Positions 6,645-13,961 are shown, numbered from the stretch's first letter. The stretch: DNA of 14,073 nucleotides from Candidatus Gastranaerophilales bacterium (GCA_900552525.1 UNSK01000048.1:1-14073); one strand, 5' to 3'. Numbers and translations are program-made. Notes: generated from the sequence alone by a model not told the origin.

Positions 6645-7073
6645 ATGAGACACCAAACAAAGAAACATACACTTGGTAAAGCACAAGACCAAAGAAAAGC
6701 TTTGTTGCGTTCATTAGCTACTGAACTATTTACTCATGGTGAGATAAAAACAACTATGGCAAGAGCAAAAGCTTTGCAGCCATATGCTGAAAATGTAATC
6801 ACTATGGCTAAAAAAGGTGATTTGAATTCAAGAAGATTGGCTGGTAAATATATCTATGATAAAGAAATCGGCCAGTTAATTGATACAACCACCGGTGAAG
6901 TATTTGATGCTCCGCAGGAAGGCAAAAAATTAGCTAAGCAGACTGTTTTGAGAAAATTATTCAGCGTTATTGGCGTTAAATATTCTTCTAGACAGGGCGG
7001 ATATACAAGAATATTCAGACTTCCTCCACGCAGAGGGGATGCTTCTGAAATGGCATTAATTCAGTTGGTATAA
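6645..7073 (+). CDS. rplQ: 50S ribosomal protein L17 (bL17) with an internal insertion
   Basis: 142 residues against the usual 116-120. The N-terminus (LGKAQDQRKALLRSLATELF) is strongly like cyanobacterial L17, and the C-terminus has the conserved SSRQGGYTRIFRLPPRRGD and final MALIQLV. The extra length is an insertion of about 26 residues after KYIYDKEI (about 76-101, containing DTTTGEVFDAPQEGKK). It reads in frame with no stop, so it is an expressed extension rather than a frameshift. L17 sits near the peptide exit tunnel on the 50S subunit. AAGGAAAG precedes the ATG; truA follows three bases after the stop. Confidence 0.96.
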   Translation: MRHQTKKHTLGKAQDQRKALLRSLATELFTHGEIKTTMARAKALQPYAENVITMAKKGDLNSRRLAGKYIYDKEIGQLIDTTTGEVFDAPQEGKKLAKQTVLRKLFSVIGVKYSSRQGGYTRIFRLPPRRGDASEMALIQLV

Positions 7074-7076
7074 TTA

Positions 7077-7841
7077 ATGCGCTACGCTCTAGATGTTCAG
7101 TACCGTGGTAAGAACTATGACGGCAGTCAGATACAGTTCGAAGCCGGCAAAGAAGTCGGTAACACGATACAGGGCGAATTAGAGAAAGTATTATGTACTT
7201 TGATAGAGTCTAAGGCTCAAATTAATAACAGACCGATTAAAACAATCTTCTCCGGAAGAACTGATAAAGGTGTAAATGCATTAGGACAGGTCGTTCACTT
7301 TGATACTCATAAAGAAATTGTTGCTTCAAAATTTATCTATCAAATGAACGAAATCCTTCCTGATGATATATCTGTCAGTAACTTGAGAATTGTACCGGAT
7401 TCGTTTCACGCTCAAAAGTCTGCAAAGGCAAGATATTACAGATATGAACTGATTAACAGACGTTATAAACAGGCATTTGACGGTGATATCTTAAGAGTGA
7501 AATATGAATTGGATATAGAGCGGATGCAGACCGCTTTGAATTTCCTTCTGGGCGAACATGATTTTTCAAGTTTTAAAAGTTCCGGAACGCTTAACCCGAG
7601 CAAAGTTTGTTTTATCTCTAGAGCAGATGTTGAGAAACAAGGTGATAGAGTGTTTATACATATTGAAGGAAACAGATTTCTTTATAATATGGTAAGAACA
7701 ATAGTCGGTACGCTTCTTGAAATAGAGGGGCATAAGCTGCCTGTAGAGCATATGAAAAATGTTCTTGAGGCATGTGACCGCCGTAAGGCGGGGCAAACAG
7801 TCAGCCCGTATGGTCTGACACTGGTAAAGGTAAAATATTAA
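7077..7841 (+). CDS. truA: tRNA pseudouridine(38-40) synthase TruA
   Basis: 254 residues, typical for TruA. The N-terminus has the family Y-x-G-x-x-Y-x-G-S-Q pattern ([12 protein letters not shown]). The catalytic aspartate is Asp63 in [17 protein letters not shown], and the conserved [11 protein letters not shown] and [17 protein letters not shown] follow. It isomerises uridines 38-40 in the anticodon stem-loop of many tRNAs in the cytoplasm. No good Shine-Dalgarno lies before the ATG, and the rplQ stop is only three bases upstream, so translation probably depends on coupling to rplQ. The truA-rplM-rpsI linkage is common in cyanobacteria and Firmicutes. Confidence 0.97.
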   Translation: MRYALDVQYRGKNYDGSQIQFEAGKEVGNTIQGELEKVLCTLIESKAQINNRPIKTIFSGRTDKGVNALGQVVHFDTHKEIVASKFIYQMNEILPDDISVSNLRIVPDSFHAQKSAKARYYRYELINRRYKQAFDGDILRVKYELDIERMQTALNFLLGEHDFSSFKSSGTLNPSKVCFISRADVEKQGDRVFIHIEGNRFLYNMVRTIVGTLLEIEGHKLPVEHMKNVLEACDRRKAGQTVSPYGLTLVKVKY

Positions 7842-7860
7842 TACTACGGAGATAAAAAGC

Positions 7861-8298
7861 ATGAAAACATATTCAGCAAAACCTCTTGAAGTTGAAAGAA
7901 AATGGTATGTAATTGATGCAGAAGGCGAAATTCTTGGTCGTTTAGCTGTAAGAATTGCAAACATTTTAAGAGGAAAAAATAAACCTGAATATACACCTAA
8001 CGTTGATACCGGTGACTTTGTTATCGTTATTAATGCAGAAAAGGTTGTAGTTTCAGGAAATAAAGAAACTGATAAGATTTATTATCACCATACCGGTTAC
8101 CCGGGTGGTTTAAAAGCAGCTTCTGTTAAAGAAGTTCGTGAAAAAGATGCAACAAAGTTAATTGAAAAAGCTGTTAAGGGAATGTTGCAGCACAACACTC
8201 TTGGCGCTGAACAGTTCAACAAGTTGAAAGTATATTGCGGTCCTGAACATCCGCATGCAGCTCAAAAACCTGTTGTATTGGGAAAGGAGTCTAAGTAA
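7861..8298 (+). CDS. rplM: 50S ribosomal protein L13 (uL13)
   Basis: 145 residues, normal length. Key stretches are [68 protein letters not shown] and the terminal [20 protein letters not shown]13 is an early-assembly protein binding domain VI of 23S rRNA. The ATG follows GGAGATAAAAAGC, 19 bases after truA. The stop overlaps the rpsI start by one base (TAATG), so the two genes are translationally coupled, as is usual for this pair. Confidence 0.98.
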   Translation: MKTYSAKPLEVERKWYVIDAEGEILGRLAVRIANILRGKNKPEYTPNVDTGDFVIVINAEKVVVSGNKETDKIYYHHTGYPGGLKAASVKEVREKDATKLIEKAVKGMLQHNTLGAEQFNKLKVYCGPEHPHAAQKPVVLGKESK

Positions 8299-8696
8299 TG
8301 GCTGAATCTAAAGAAATAATGGCTACAGGCCGCAGAAAGTGCGCTGTTGCAGTTGTAAAACTTGTAAAAGGTAAAGGCAGAATTTTCGTTAACGGAAAAA
8401 CATTAGGTGCTTATATTGGTAATATGCCGGCTGTTGAAATGATGATTTACAGACCGCTTGTTTTAACTGAAAATCAAGACAAGTATGATGTAAGAGTTAA
8501 AGCTGTTGGCGGCGGTATCGTTGCTCAATCAGCGGCTATCAGACACGGTATTTCAAGAGCATTATTGAAAGTTAATGAGGAATATAAAAATGTATTACGT
8601 TCAGAAGGCTTGTTGACTCGTGATGCAAGAGTTAAAGAACGTAAGAAATATGGTAGAAAAAGAGCTCGTAAGAGATTCCAATTCTCAAAGAGATAA
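8298..8696 (+). CDS. rpsI: 30S ribosomal protein S9 (uS9)
   Basis: 132 residues, ending in the family's QFSKR whose final basic residues reach the P-site tRNA. The signature GGGIVAQSAAIRHGISRALL is at about 71-92, followed by LLTRDARVKERKKYGRKRARKRFQFSKR. The Shine-Dalgarno GGAAAGGAG (8281-8289) sits inside the end of rplM. It is the last gene of the operon; rpmE (L31), often next in cyanobacteria, is not here, and a terminator follows within 20 bases. Confidence 0.98.
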   Translation: MAESKEIMATGRRKCAVAVVKLVKGKGRIFVNGKTLGAYIGNMPAVEMMIYRPLVLTENQDKYDVRVKAVGGGIVAQSAAIRHGISRALLKVNEEYKNVLRSEGLLTRDARVKERKKYGRKRARKRFQFSKR

Positions 8697-8715
8697 TTTT
8701 TCGAGATATGTATTT

Positions 8716-8746
8716 AAAAGGCGGCTTTTCAAGAGCCGCCTTTTTT
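8716..8746. terminator. Strong, probably bidirectional intrinsic terminator
   Basis: GGCGGCT (8720-8726) pairs with AGCCGCC (8734-8740) around a seven-base loop. An A4 tract before and T6 after extend the stem and give a U-run on both strands. It ends the ribosomal operon in the rightward direction and also serves the leftward glycosyltransferase gene, whose stop codon is at 8748-8750. Confidence 0.93.
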
Positions 8747-8747
8747 A

Positions 8748-11255
8748 TTAATTTTGTATAAGTTCCAGTTTTTTACCCACTTTTTTGTTTAATATTTTTA
8801 TTCTTTCCTCATCTGCAAGTGTTAAAGAAACATAAACTTGTTGTGCAGAATCTGTAGGATGCTTTACCTGCGAAAGCATATAATAGTCTAAAAAGCTCAT
8901 ATTTTGCCAAAAACATTTGATATATTCAAATACTTGATCGGCATCAAAATTGAAACTTTGTATTCCAAATATTTTAGTGTAATCTTTTACGAAATTAAGT
9001 ATTCCTTCTGAAATAAAAGGGAATAGGCTTAATCTGAAGAAGTCATTATCATTTAGAAGTTTTCTATATTCAGGTTTTTCATTTTTCATATCTTCAACAG
9101 GCGCTTCGTTTGATGTAAAAAGAAACTCGATTAAATCCCAACTAAAGCCTATTGCTTTGTTGGAGTGCGGTTTGATGCTTAAATTTATATAATTATATTT
9201 ATAATTAAGCGTTGACGCTATATAAATCCCGAGAAAACTTTTTGCGCTGAAAAACTTTTCAATTAATGTTTGTGCGGAAAAATTACCTGCGCAGGTATCA
9301 ACAATTCCAATATTCTCTCCGGATAATTTGATTGAAGCTGCGTATTTTTGATAATTATTTTTAGTTATTTCGCTAAATATAGGATTATCATTTATACATA
9401 AGTTTTTCATTCGTCTGGAAGCGTATATGTAATGACTTTTTGGTGCATTTTCAGGTTTAATTAAATCATATGCTAATTTAAGCATATAACCATCTCTGGC
9501 AACAAAGAATATATCGCTAAGATTTCGCTGCTTTGCTATTGTAAATATGCTTGTTACAACACTAAGCGCTAGCGGGCCGCCGATATTATAACCTAAATCT
9601 TTCCAGTAATTAGATTTGTCATTCTGATTAATCCAATTAATTGCTGACAATGCGATAATTGATGAACTGCTAATCTTATCAATTGCATAGTTATCAAAAT
9701 ATTCAAAAGCATAGTTGTTTATTTTCGAAATTTTAAATCTTTCGAAAATGTTTTTATAATAGAACGCTTCGATACTGTTTGCTTTGGCTTTTTCTATATC
9801 AGAAATTTTATTATCACCAATATGTAATATTTTATCAGGACTTATATTTAAATCTTGGATAATGAATTTATATAAGTTTCCGGTAGCCTTACATTTTCCA
9901 ATTTCACCTGAAACGTACAATTTACTGAAATTTTTAAAACCTTTATCATTCAGAACTTGTGCAAGGAAGTTTGTAGGAAGATACATGTCTGATGTTATTA
10001 TAATTTGCTTTCCTTGTTCTAGTGCATAATTATAGATTTCAAGAATTTCTTCATTACATTGTAATATTTGTGCTTCAATCTCCATTTCTTTATCTCTGAG
10101 ATTTTTATCGAGTTTAGAATATATTTCATCAATTGTTATATCTTCTATTCTTCTGTCGCGAATAGTCTTAACCATGCGTACTTTCTTTTCGCTAACGAGC
10201 CTTGTAAGTGCAAAATTGGGTATATTATATTGTTGTTCCATATATTTAAAAACATCAGACGGGGCTAAAAACGGACGTAAAAGAAGTGTATCAAAAATAT
10301 CAAAAGAGATTATATCTTTTGTATCGATAATTTTTTTTAGTACCTCTTTATTAAAGTAATAAAATTCACTTAGGTTCTTATTAAAAAAATCGTAAAAAGT
10401 CGCATTTATGTCAATATTAAACTTAAAGTTTCTGAAAATTCCTGCCATTCTGCAGAATAGATATTCACTGAAAATGCGAGAATTATTTTTGTTTAATACA
10501 TCTTGTATTATTGTTACAAACCAGTAGCCTAAGACATAGCTGTAAACCTCCGGCGTAATAGAATTAGAATTTGCCAGATGCAATAAAATCTCCATCCCCT
10601 TAATCTTATCTTTAAGCTGTTGGAAACAGAGCTGTCTTCTGGTTAGAGAATTATCTCGCTGTGTAATTACGATATACAAGTCTTCAACTATTTCAATTTT
10701 ATTGGCGTGTAATGCTGCTTCAAAAGCAAATACCGGATCTTCCATATCAATAATTTCAGGAAATGTGATATTATTATTGATTAGCAGACTTCTTCTGAAA
10801 ATAGCACTGCAATATGTTGAACAGAAATTATTCTTATTTTCTTTAATCTTATTATTTATTTCTTTAAAAACAGTATTATCTGACGAGTTTTTATATAATC
10901 CTTTTGTAATATCTGCATTTCTTTGTATGGCTTTATTGTATAATTTTTCATAAAAATCGGCTGTTTCCAGATAATCATCGCTGTCAATAAAACTGATAAA
11001 CTCGCCTTTTGCAATCTTTATTCCGTAATTTCTTGCTTGAGCAGCGCCTTTATTAAGCCTAAAATTAATTACCTTTATGCGCTTATCCTTATTTGCAAAA
11101 TCATTGAGTATATTAAGAGAGTTATCCCCAGAAGCATTATTTATACAAATTATTTCTAAATCTTTAAGAGTCTGGGTACAAATACTAGTCAGGCAATTAC
11201 CAAGATATTCTTCTGTATTATAAACAGGAATTATAACAGAGATTTTTGTTTCCAT
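8748..11255 (-). CDS. Glycosyltransferase family 2 fused to a HAD-type hydrolase domain
   Basis: 835 residues from the ATG at 11255. Residues 1 to about 200 are a GT-A glycosyltransferase 2 (ISVIIPVYNTEEYL, metal-binding DSDD at 91-94, EDPVFAFEA acceptor region). A second block at about 310-500 is HAD-like: motif I DIFDTLL (Asp319, Asp322), motif II ITSDMYLP (Ser422), a lysine near 456, motif IV IGDNKISD (Asp481, Asp486). The C-terminal third has FFVARDGY (about 583-590) and YIYASRR (about 609-615), as recalled for COG5610-type predicted hydrolases of polysaccharide loci. It probably adds sugars to, or processes phosphorylated intermediates of, a surface polysaccharide; donor and acceptor are unknown. 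It has no membrane segment. AGGAG lies eight bases before the ATG, which overlaps the upstream stop (TGATG). Confidence 0.88.
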   Translation of the reverse strand: METKISVIIPVYNTEEYLGNCLTSICTQTLKDLEIICINNASGDNSLNILNDFANKDKRIKVINFRLNKGAAQARNYGIKIAKGEFISFIDSDDYLETADFYEKLYNKAIQRNADITKGLYKNSSDNTVFKEINNKIKENKNNFCSTYCSAIFRRSLLINNNITFPEIIDMEDPVFAFEAALHANKIEIVEDLYIVITQRDNSLTRRQLCFQQLKDKIKGMEILLHLANSNSITPEVYSYVLGYWFVTIIQDVLNKNNSRIFSEYLFCRMAGIFRNFKFNIDINATFYDFFNKNLSEFYYFNKEVLKKIIDTKDIISFDIFDTLLLRPFLAPSDVFKYMEQQYNIPNFALTRLVSEKKVRMVKTIRDRRIEDITIDEIYSKLDKNLRDKEMEIEAQILQCNEEILEIYNYALEQGKQIIITSDMYLPTNFLAQVLNDKGFKNFSKLYVSGEIGKCKATGNLYKFIIQDLNISPDKILHIGDNKISDIEKAKANSIEAFYYKNIFERFKISKINNYAFEYFDNYAIDKISSSSIIALSAINWINQNDKSNYWKDLGYNIGGPLALSVVTSIFTIAKQRNLSDIFFVARDGYMLKLAYDLIKPENAPKSHYIYASRRMKNLCINDNPIFSEITKNNYQKYAASIKLSGENIGIVDTCAGNFSAQTLIEKFFSAKSFLGIYIASTLNYKYNYINLSIKPHSNKAIGFSWDLIEFLFTSNEAPVEDMKNEKPEYRKLLNDNDFFRLSLFPFISEGILNFVKDYTKIFGIQSFNFDADQVFEYIKCFWQNMSFLDYYMLSQVKHPTDSAQQVYVSLTLADEERIKILNKKVGKKLELIQN

Positions 11256-11473
11256 CAATTACACTCCTGTAAATAATTAACATCAGCAAAAAAATCCGAT
11301 TTTAAGTTGAAGTACTCTGAAAAAATAATTAATTCATCGGCTTTCATTTTTCTTTTGCCTTGCAGCATAGCGCTTAACTTAGCTACAGAAATTCCTAATA
11401 GATTAGCAAAGAATTTTTTTTTAATCCCATTTGTATTTATAAATTCTTTTACTTTTTCTTCCAGAGTAATCAT
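11255..11473 (-). CDS. Small XRE-family helix-turn-helix protein
   Basis: 72 residues made up almost only of a Cro/C1-type DNA-binding domain. Helices run from about 5 to 62, with the helix-turn-helix at about 17-40 (KKFFANLLGISVAKLSAMLQGKRK) and a final LIIFSEYFNLKSDFF helix pair typical of XRE proteins. The ATG at 11473 has GGAG upstream. The stop shares a base with the glycosyltransferase start (TGATG), so both are made from one mRNA. An antitoxin would have a similar shape, but the coupled partner is a large enzyme, not a toxin. Autoregulation at the IR in its promoter is plausible but not shown. Confidence 0.82.
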   Translation of the reverse strand: MITLEEKVKEFINTNGIKKKFFANLLGISVAKLSAMLQGKRKMKADELIIFSEYFNLKSDFFADVNYLQECN

Positions 11474-11520
11474 ATTTTCTCCAAAGTATATTATAAATTA
11501 ACAGTATCGTAATAATTAAC

Positions 11521-11540
11521 ATGTGAATAATAAAACACAT
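11521..11540. promoter_or_regulatory. Inverted repeat flanking the -10, candidate operator
   Basis: ATGTG (11521-11525) and CACAT (11536-11540) form five-base arms ten bases apart, straddling the TATTAT -10 of the leftward promoter. The 20-base span, about two helical turns, suits a dimeric XRE protein. Which of the two neighbouring XRE proteins would bind cannot be told. Confidence 0.4.
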
Positions 11541-11555
11541 CCGGATTATTGTCAA
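11527..11555 (-). promoter_or_regulatory. Strong promoter for the XRE-glycosyltransferase operon
   Basis: Reading leftward: TTGACA (11555-11550), a 17-base spacer, TATTAT (11532-11527), then about 54 bases to the ATG at 11473. The spacer contains the palindrome ATCCGGAT (11539-11546). Confidence 0.75.
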
Positions 11556-11583
11556 GCAAATTTTTAAATATTTAATTTTTCGA

Positions 11584-11589
11584 TATAAT
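11584..11589 (+). promoter_or_regulatory. -10 box of the rightward XRE gene
   Basis: A perfect TATAAT lies 21 bases before the ATG at 11611. The -35 position (11561-11566, TTTTTA) matches poorly, so the promoter may need an activator or be weak. The transcript leader would be very short, with AGGAG (11599-11603) close to the 5' end. Confidence 0.45.
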
Positions 11590-11610
11590 TATGGTATAGG
11601 AGAAATATTT

Positions 11611-11964
11611 ATGACCAAATCAAAAGAAAAAACGGTAGAGTCTTTAAGTACTTCATTGCCGCTTCAGTTAAGATTATGCAGACAAAAAGCAGGGTTAAGT
11701 ATGCGTGAGGTTGCAAAACGTATACATAAGACTGCAGCAACTATAAGTAAGTGGGAAAGCGGAGAAACAACTCCTTATGGCGATACGTTATTAATGCTGT
11801 GTAAAATTTATAATGTAGATATTACTGCTTTTTATGGTGTAGCAACACCCCAGTCAATTCGTATTACACCAGCTGAAACACGGTTAATAGAGCTGTATAG
11901 AAATGCAACGAAAGATGCACAAAATGTAACTGTAACTGTTCTGGAAAAATGCCAGAAAAATTGA
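11611..11964 (+). CDS. XRE-family transcriptional regulator
   Basis: 117 residues. A Cro/C1-type helix-turn-helix domain at about 17-76 (LRLCRQKAGLSMREVAKRI, TAATISKWESGETTPYGDTL, YNVDITAFYG) is followed by a helical tail (ITPAETRLIELYRNATKDAQ) similar to tails that end many XRE regulators of phage or stress genes. It diverges from the small XRE gene and glycosyltransferase over a 137-base gap, and converges with the M16 peptidase gene with two bases between their stops. AGGAG at 11599-11603 supports the ATG. It most likely acts on the divergent promoter or its own; no ligand or peptidase domain is present. Confidence 0.88.
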   Translation: MTKSKEKTVESLSTSLPLQLRLCRQKAGLSMREVAKRIHKTAATISKWESGETTPYGDTLLMLCKIYNVDITAFYGVATPQSIRITPAETRLIELYRNATKDAQNVTVTVLEKCQKN

Positions 11965-11966
11965 TT

Positions 11967-13295
11967 TTACTTATCATCCGGACTCAAAATAGAAATAACG
12001 GCATGATTAAGATCTAAATATTTCTTTGCGGCATCTTTTAAATCTTCAATAGTGATTGATTCACAAATTGGCAGATATTCTTCTGCCAGATTTAAGTCAT
12101 CGCATACAGTCATATAATATCCTATAGCTTCACCGATATCAGAAACTGTTTCAGCTTCACAGGCAAAACGGGATTTAAGTTTTTTCTTTGCTTTATTAAT
12201 TTCTCGTTCAGTAATTTCATTTTGAACTTTTTTAATTTCTTCCTTAACAAGTTCAATAGCTTTTTCTTTGTATTCAGGATTAAAATTTGCCTGTACAAAG
12301 AAGTTAGAACCATCACGGAATGAGTAATTCTCTGCATCAATCATGTTAAATATATGCTCTGGCTGATTTTCTATCAAATTATTATATAATCTTGAACTTG
12401 CACCTTCGCCAAGTATTACAGCAAGCATCTCAAGTGCAATAATATTTTTTAAATCTTTTGCCATGGCTCCAAGAAAACCAAACATCATAAACGAAGAATT
12501 TATATTTGCTTTATTCTCAATATAGACTGTTTCCTTTACTGGAGTATCCGGCCCGAAATCTTTTTCAGGAGGATGAGGTCTATCTCCCCAGCTGAATCCT
12601 TCAACTACACGGTTAAGAATATCTTCGCTGTCGAAGTCGCCGACAACAATTGTAGTTACGTTTTCTGGAGAATAGAAGGTTCTGTAATAGTTCATAACCT
12701 CTTCCTGAGATACCTGTGAAATAATTTCTGGCGTGCCTATAACATCGCGTTTGTATGGATGTGAAGTGTACATTGCATGATTTGTCGCATTATAAACCTT
12801 TGTCCAAGGCTGGTCTTTGCGCATACGAATTTCTTCTATTACAACATGACGTTCACGTTTGTCTGTGACGGTTTTGTCATTTATATCAAACGGTGCACCC
12901 ATTTCATAATCAGGTATTACAGGGTCTATCATCATGTCGGCATGAAGTTCTATTGCTTTATAGAAGTTTTCATTGTTCTCACCTTTCGGAAGGGTTACAT
13001 AATAAAATGTGTAATCTTTCCACGTTGCAGCGTTTACAATAGCGCCTCTTGCTTCAAGTATTTTATCAAATTCACCAGCCTTATGTTTATGAGTACCTTT
13101 AAACATTAAATGTTCAAGAAAATGAGAGATTCCATTGTTTTTATCATTTTCATTTATAGAACCTGTTTTGACCCAGGATGATATATTTACCATCCCGCCT
13201 TCTTTATGCGCAAGAACAATTTTATGCCCGTTGTCACGCTCATAAATCTCTACTTCTCTTGTCAAAAAAGGATACTTTATTAATGATTTCTTCAT
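11967..13295 (-). CDS. M16-family zinc metallopeptidase (processing-peptidase-like)
   Basis: 442 residues from the ATG at 13295 (GAGG at suitable spacing; a GTG two codons earlier is possible). The inverted zinc motif HFLEH is at 58-62 (His58, Glu61, His62) and the distal ligand is Glu155 in VVIEEIRM. The second half carries SSRLYNN, the R-Y pair of the inactive-domain fold. This is the length of a single M16B subunit (YmxG/mitochondrial-processing-peptidase beta type), so it would dimerise or be active alone. The gap between HxxEH and the distal Glu is about 93 residues rather than the usual about 76, owing to an insertion near DYEMGAPFDINDKTVTDK. No signal peptide is seen. Substrates are unknown. 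Confidence 0.93.
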   Translation of the reverse strand: MKKSLIKYPFLTREVEIYERDNGHKIVLAHKEGGMVNISSWVKTGSINENDKNNGISHFLEHLMFKGTHKHKAGEFDKILEARGAIVNAATWKDYTFYYVTLPKGENNENFYKAIELHADMMIDPVIPDYEMGAPFDINDKTVTDKRERHVVIEEIRMRKDQPWTKVYNATNHAMYTSHPYKRDVIGTPEIISQVSQEEVMNYYRTFYSPENVTTIVVGDFDSEDILNRVVEGFSWGDRPHPPEKDFGPDTPVKETVYIENKANINSSFMMFGFLGAMAKDLKNIIALEMLAVILGEGASSRLYNNLIENQPEHIFNMIDAENYSFRDGSNFFVQANFNPEYKEKAIELVKEEIKKVQNEITEREINKAKKKLKSRFACEAETVSDIGEAIGYYMTVCDDLNLAEEYLPICESITIEDLKDAAKKYLDLNHAVISILSPDDK

Positions 13296-13305
13296 AAACA
13301 CCTCG

Positions 13306-13328
13306 CTTAAAGTTATTATAACTTAAAG
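13306..13328. promoter_or_regulatory. 23-bp palindrome over the M16 promoter, candidate operator
   Basis: CTTAAAGTTAT-T-ATAACTTAAAG pairs at ten of eleven positions about a central base at 13317; the inner 13 bases (AGTTATTATAACT) are perfect. It covers the leftward -10 (TATAAT, 13320-13315) and the predicted start of the peptidase mRNA. The regulator is unknown; it does not match LexA or CIRCE, and resembles Fur/PerR boxes only in being AT-rich and symmetric. Confidence 0.6.
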
Positions 13329-13343
13329 ATAAACAGATATAAA
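13315..13343 (-). promoter_or_regulatory. Promoter of the M16 peptidase gene
   Basis: Reading leftward: TTTATA (13343-13338, four of six), a 17-base spacer, TATAAT (13320-13315, perfect), 20 bases before the ATG at 13295. Confidence 0.55.
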
Positions 13344-13364
13344 TATTATTCCAGTCGGGTAATT

Positions 13365-13374
13365 GGTATATACC
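13365..13374. repeat. 10-bp palindrome between divergent genes
   Basis: GGTATATACC is perfectly self-complementary and also lies within a wider GGGTA/TACCC inverted repeat (13357-13361 and 13371-13375). It sits about 12 bases upstream of the predicted -35 of the Hsp20-like gene, an activator or repressor position. Confidence 0.4.
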
Positions 13375-13385
13375 CTCTTCGGCTA

Positions 13386-13414
13386 TTGATTTACATATTA
13401 TCATGAGGTACAAA
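13386..13414 (+). promoter_or_regulatory. Candidate promoter of the Hsp20-like gene
   Basis: TTGATT (13386-13391), a 17-base spacer, TACAAA (13409-13414), each matching four of six consensus bases, with a predicted start near 13421 just before AAAGGAG (13427-13433). No CIRCE element is visible. Confidence 0.4.
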
Positions 13415-13439
13415 ACAAGAATAAAGAAAGGAGATTTTT

Positions 13440-13961
13440 ATGATTGAAGAGAACAACAGAGAATACCATTACGAACACAAAAGTCACTGGTTAAGAACTT
13501 TAGGAGTCATTCTAGCGACACTTATAGGCGCTTTTTTAGCTTTTTATTTTGTAGCAGACATGACATTTAACAGAATGACAGACCCGTCATACCAGATGCG
13601 TAAAATGGAAAAAATGATGAGGCATGAGCAAAAGCGTATTGAACGTATGGAACAGCGCTTCGGGGATAACCCGTTTGAACCTAAAATGGCACCTATGCTT
13701 GTAAATCTAGTGAAAGAACCGGGCGAGTATAAGTTAATAGTAGATTTGAAACCTCTAGGCGGAAGCGAAAAAAATATTGATGTCAAGCTTGTTGATAACG
13801 TAGTTACTGTTTCCGGCGAAGTTGAAAAAAAGGAACACCACAGAGAAGATATCATGAATTTCTCTCAGGCATATTATCTTGACGAAAAGGTCGAAGGGGA
13901 TAAAATGACAAAAGAAAGAAAAGGTAATAAATTTATTATAACAATACCGTTTGAGGAATAA
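13440..13961 (+). CDS. Membrane-anchored small heat-shock (Hsp20-like) protein
   Basis: 173 residues. A short polar N-terminus is followed by one membrane segment at about 18-39 (LRTLGVILATLIGAFLAFYF), a charged helical stretch at about 51-75 (RKMEKMMRHEQKRIERMEQ) likely to form a coiled coil, and an alpha-crystallin-like beta-sandwich at about 94-171 (YKLIVDLKPLGG, VDNVVTVSGEVE, FIITIPFEE). Ordinary small heat-shock proteins are soluble holdases; a single N-terminal anchor is unusual. The three basic residues before the segment suggest N-in topology, which would place the chaperone domain outside the cytoplasmic membrane. AAAGGAG lies six bases before the ATG. It is monocistronic, diverging from the M16 peptidase gene; a shared role in envelope protein quality control is possible. 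The alpha-crystallin call is by pattern and fairly sure. Confidence 0.78.
   Translation: MIEENNREYHYEHKSHWLRTLGVILATLIGAFLAFYFVADMTFNRMTDPSYQMRKMEKMMRHEQKRIERMEQRFGDNPFEPKMAPMLVNLVKEPGEYKLIVDLKPLGGSEKNIDVKLVDNVVTVSGEVEKKEHHREDIMNFSQAYYLDEKVEGDKMTKERKGNKFIITIPFEE

Noticed and set aside
7566..7964. 132-codon open frame on the minus strand
   Set aside because: It is antisense to truA and rplM, both certain genes, and has no recognisable protein character.
11256..11258. TTG as first codon of the glycosyltransferase
   Set aside because: The adjacent ATG at 11255 has AGGAG at better spacing and forms a normal TGATG overlap.
11255..11473. Toxin-antitoxin interpretation of the small XRE gene
   Set aside because: The coupled partner is a large glycosyltransferase-HAD enzyme, and no small toxin-like gene is adjacent.
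12777..13109. 110-codon rightward open frame
   Set aside because: It is the complement of the M16 catalytic domain coding sequence; its Cys/Phe/Tyr-rich product is typical of a shadow frame.
13544..13855. 103-codon minus-strand open frame
   Set aside because: It is antisense to the Hsp20-like gene; serine-rich low-complexity product, no ribosome site.
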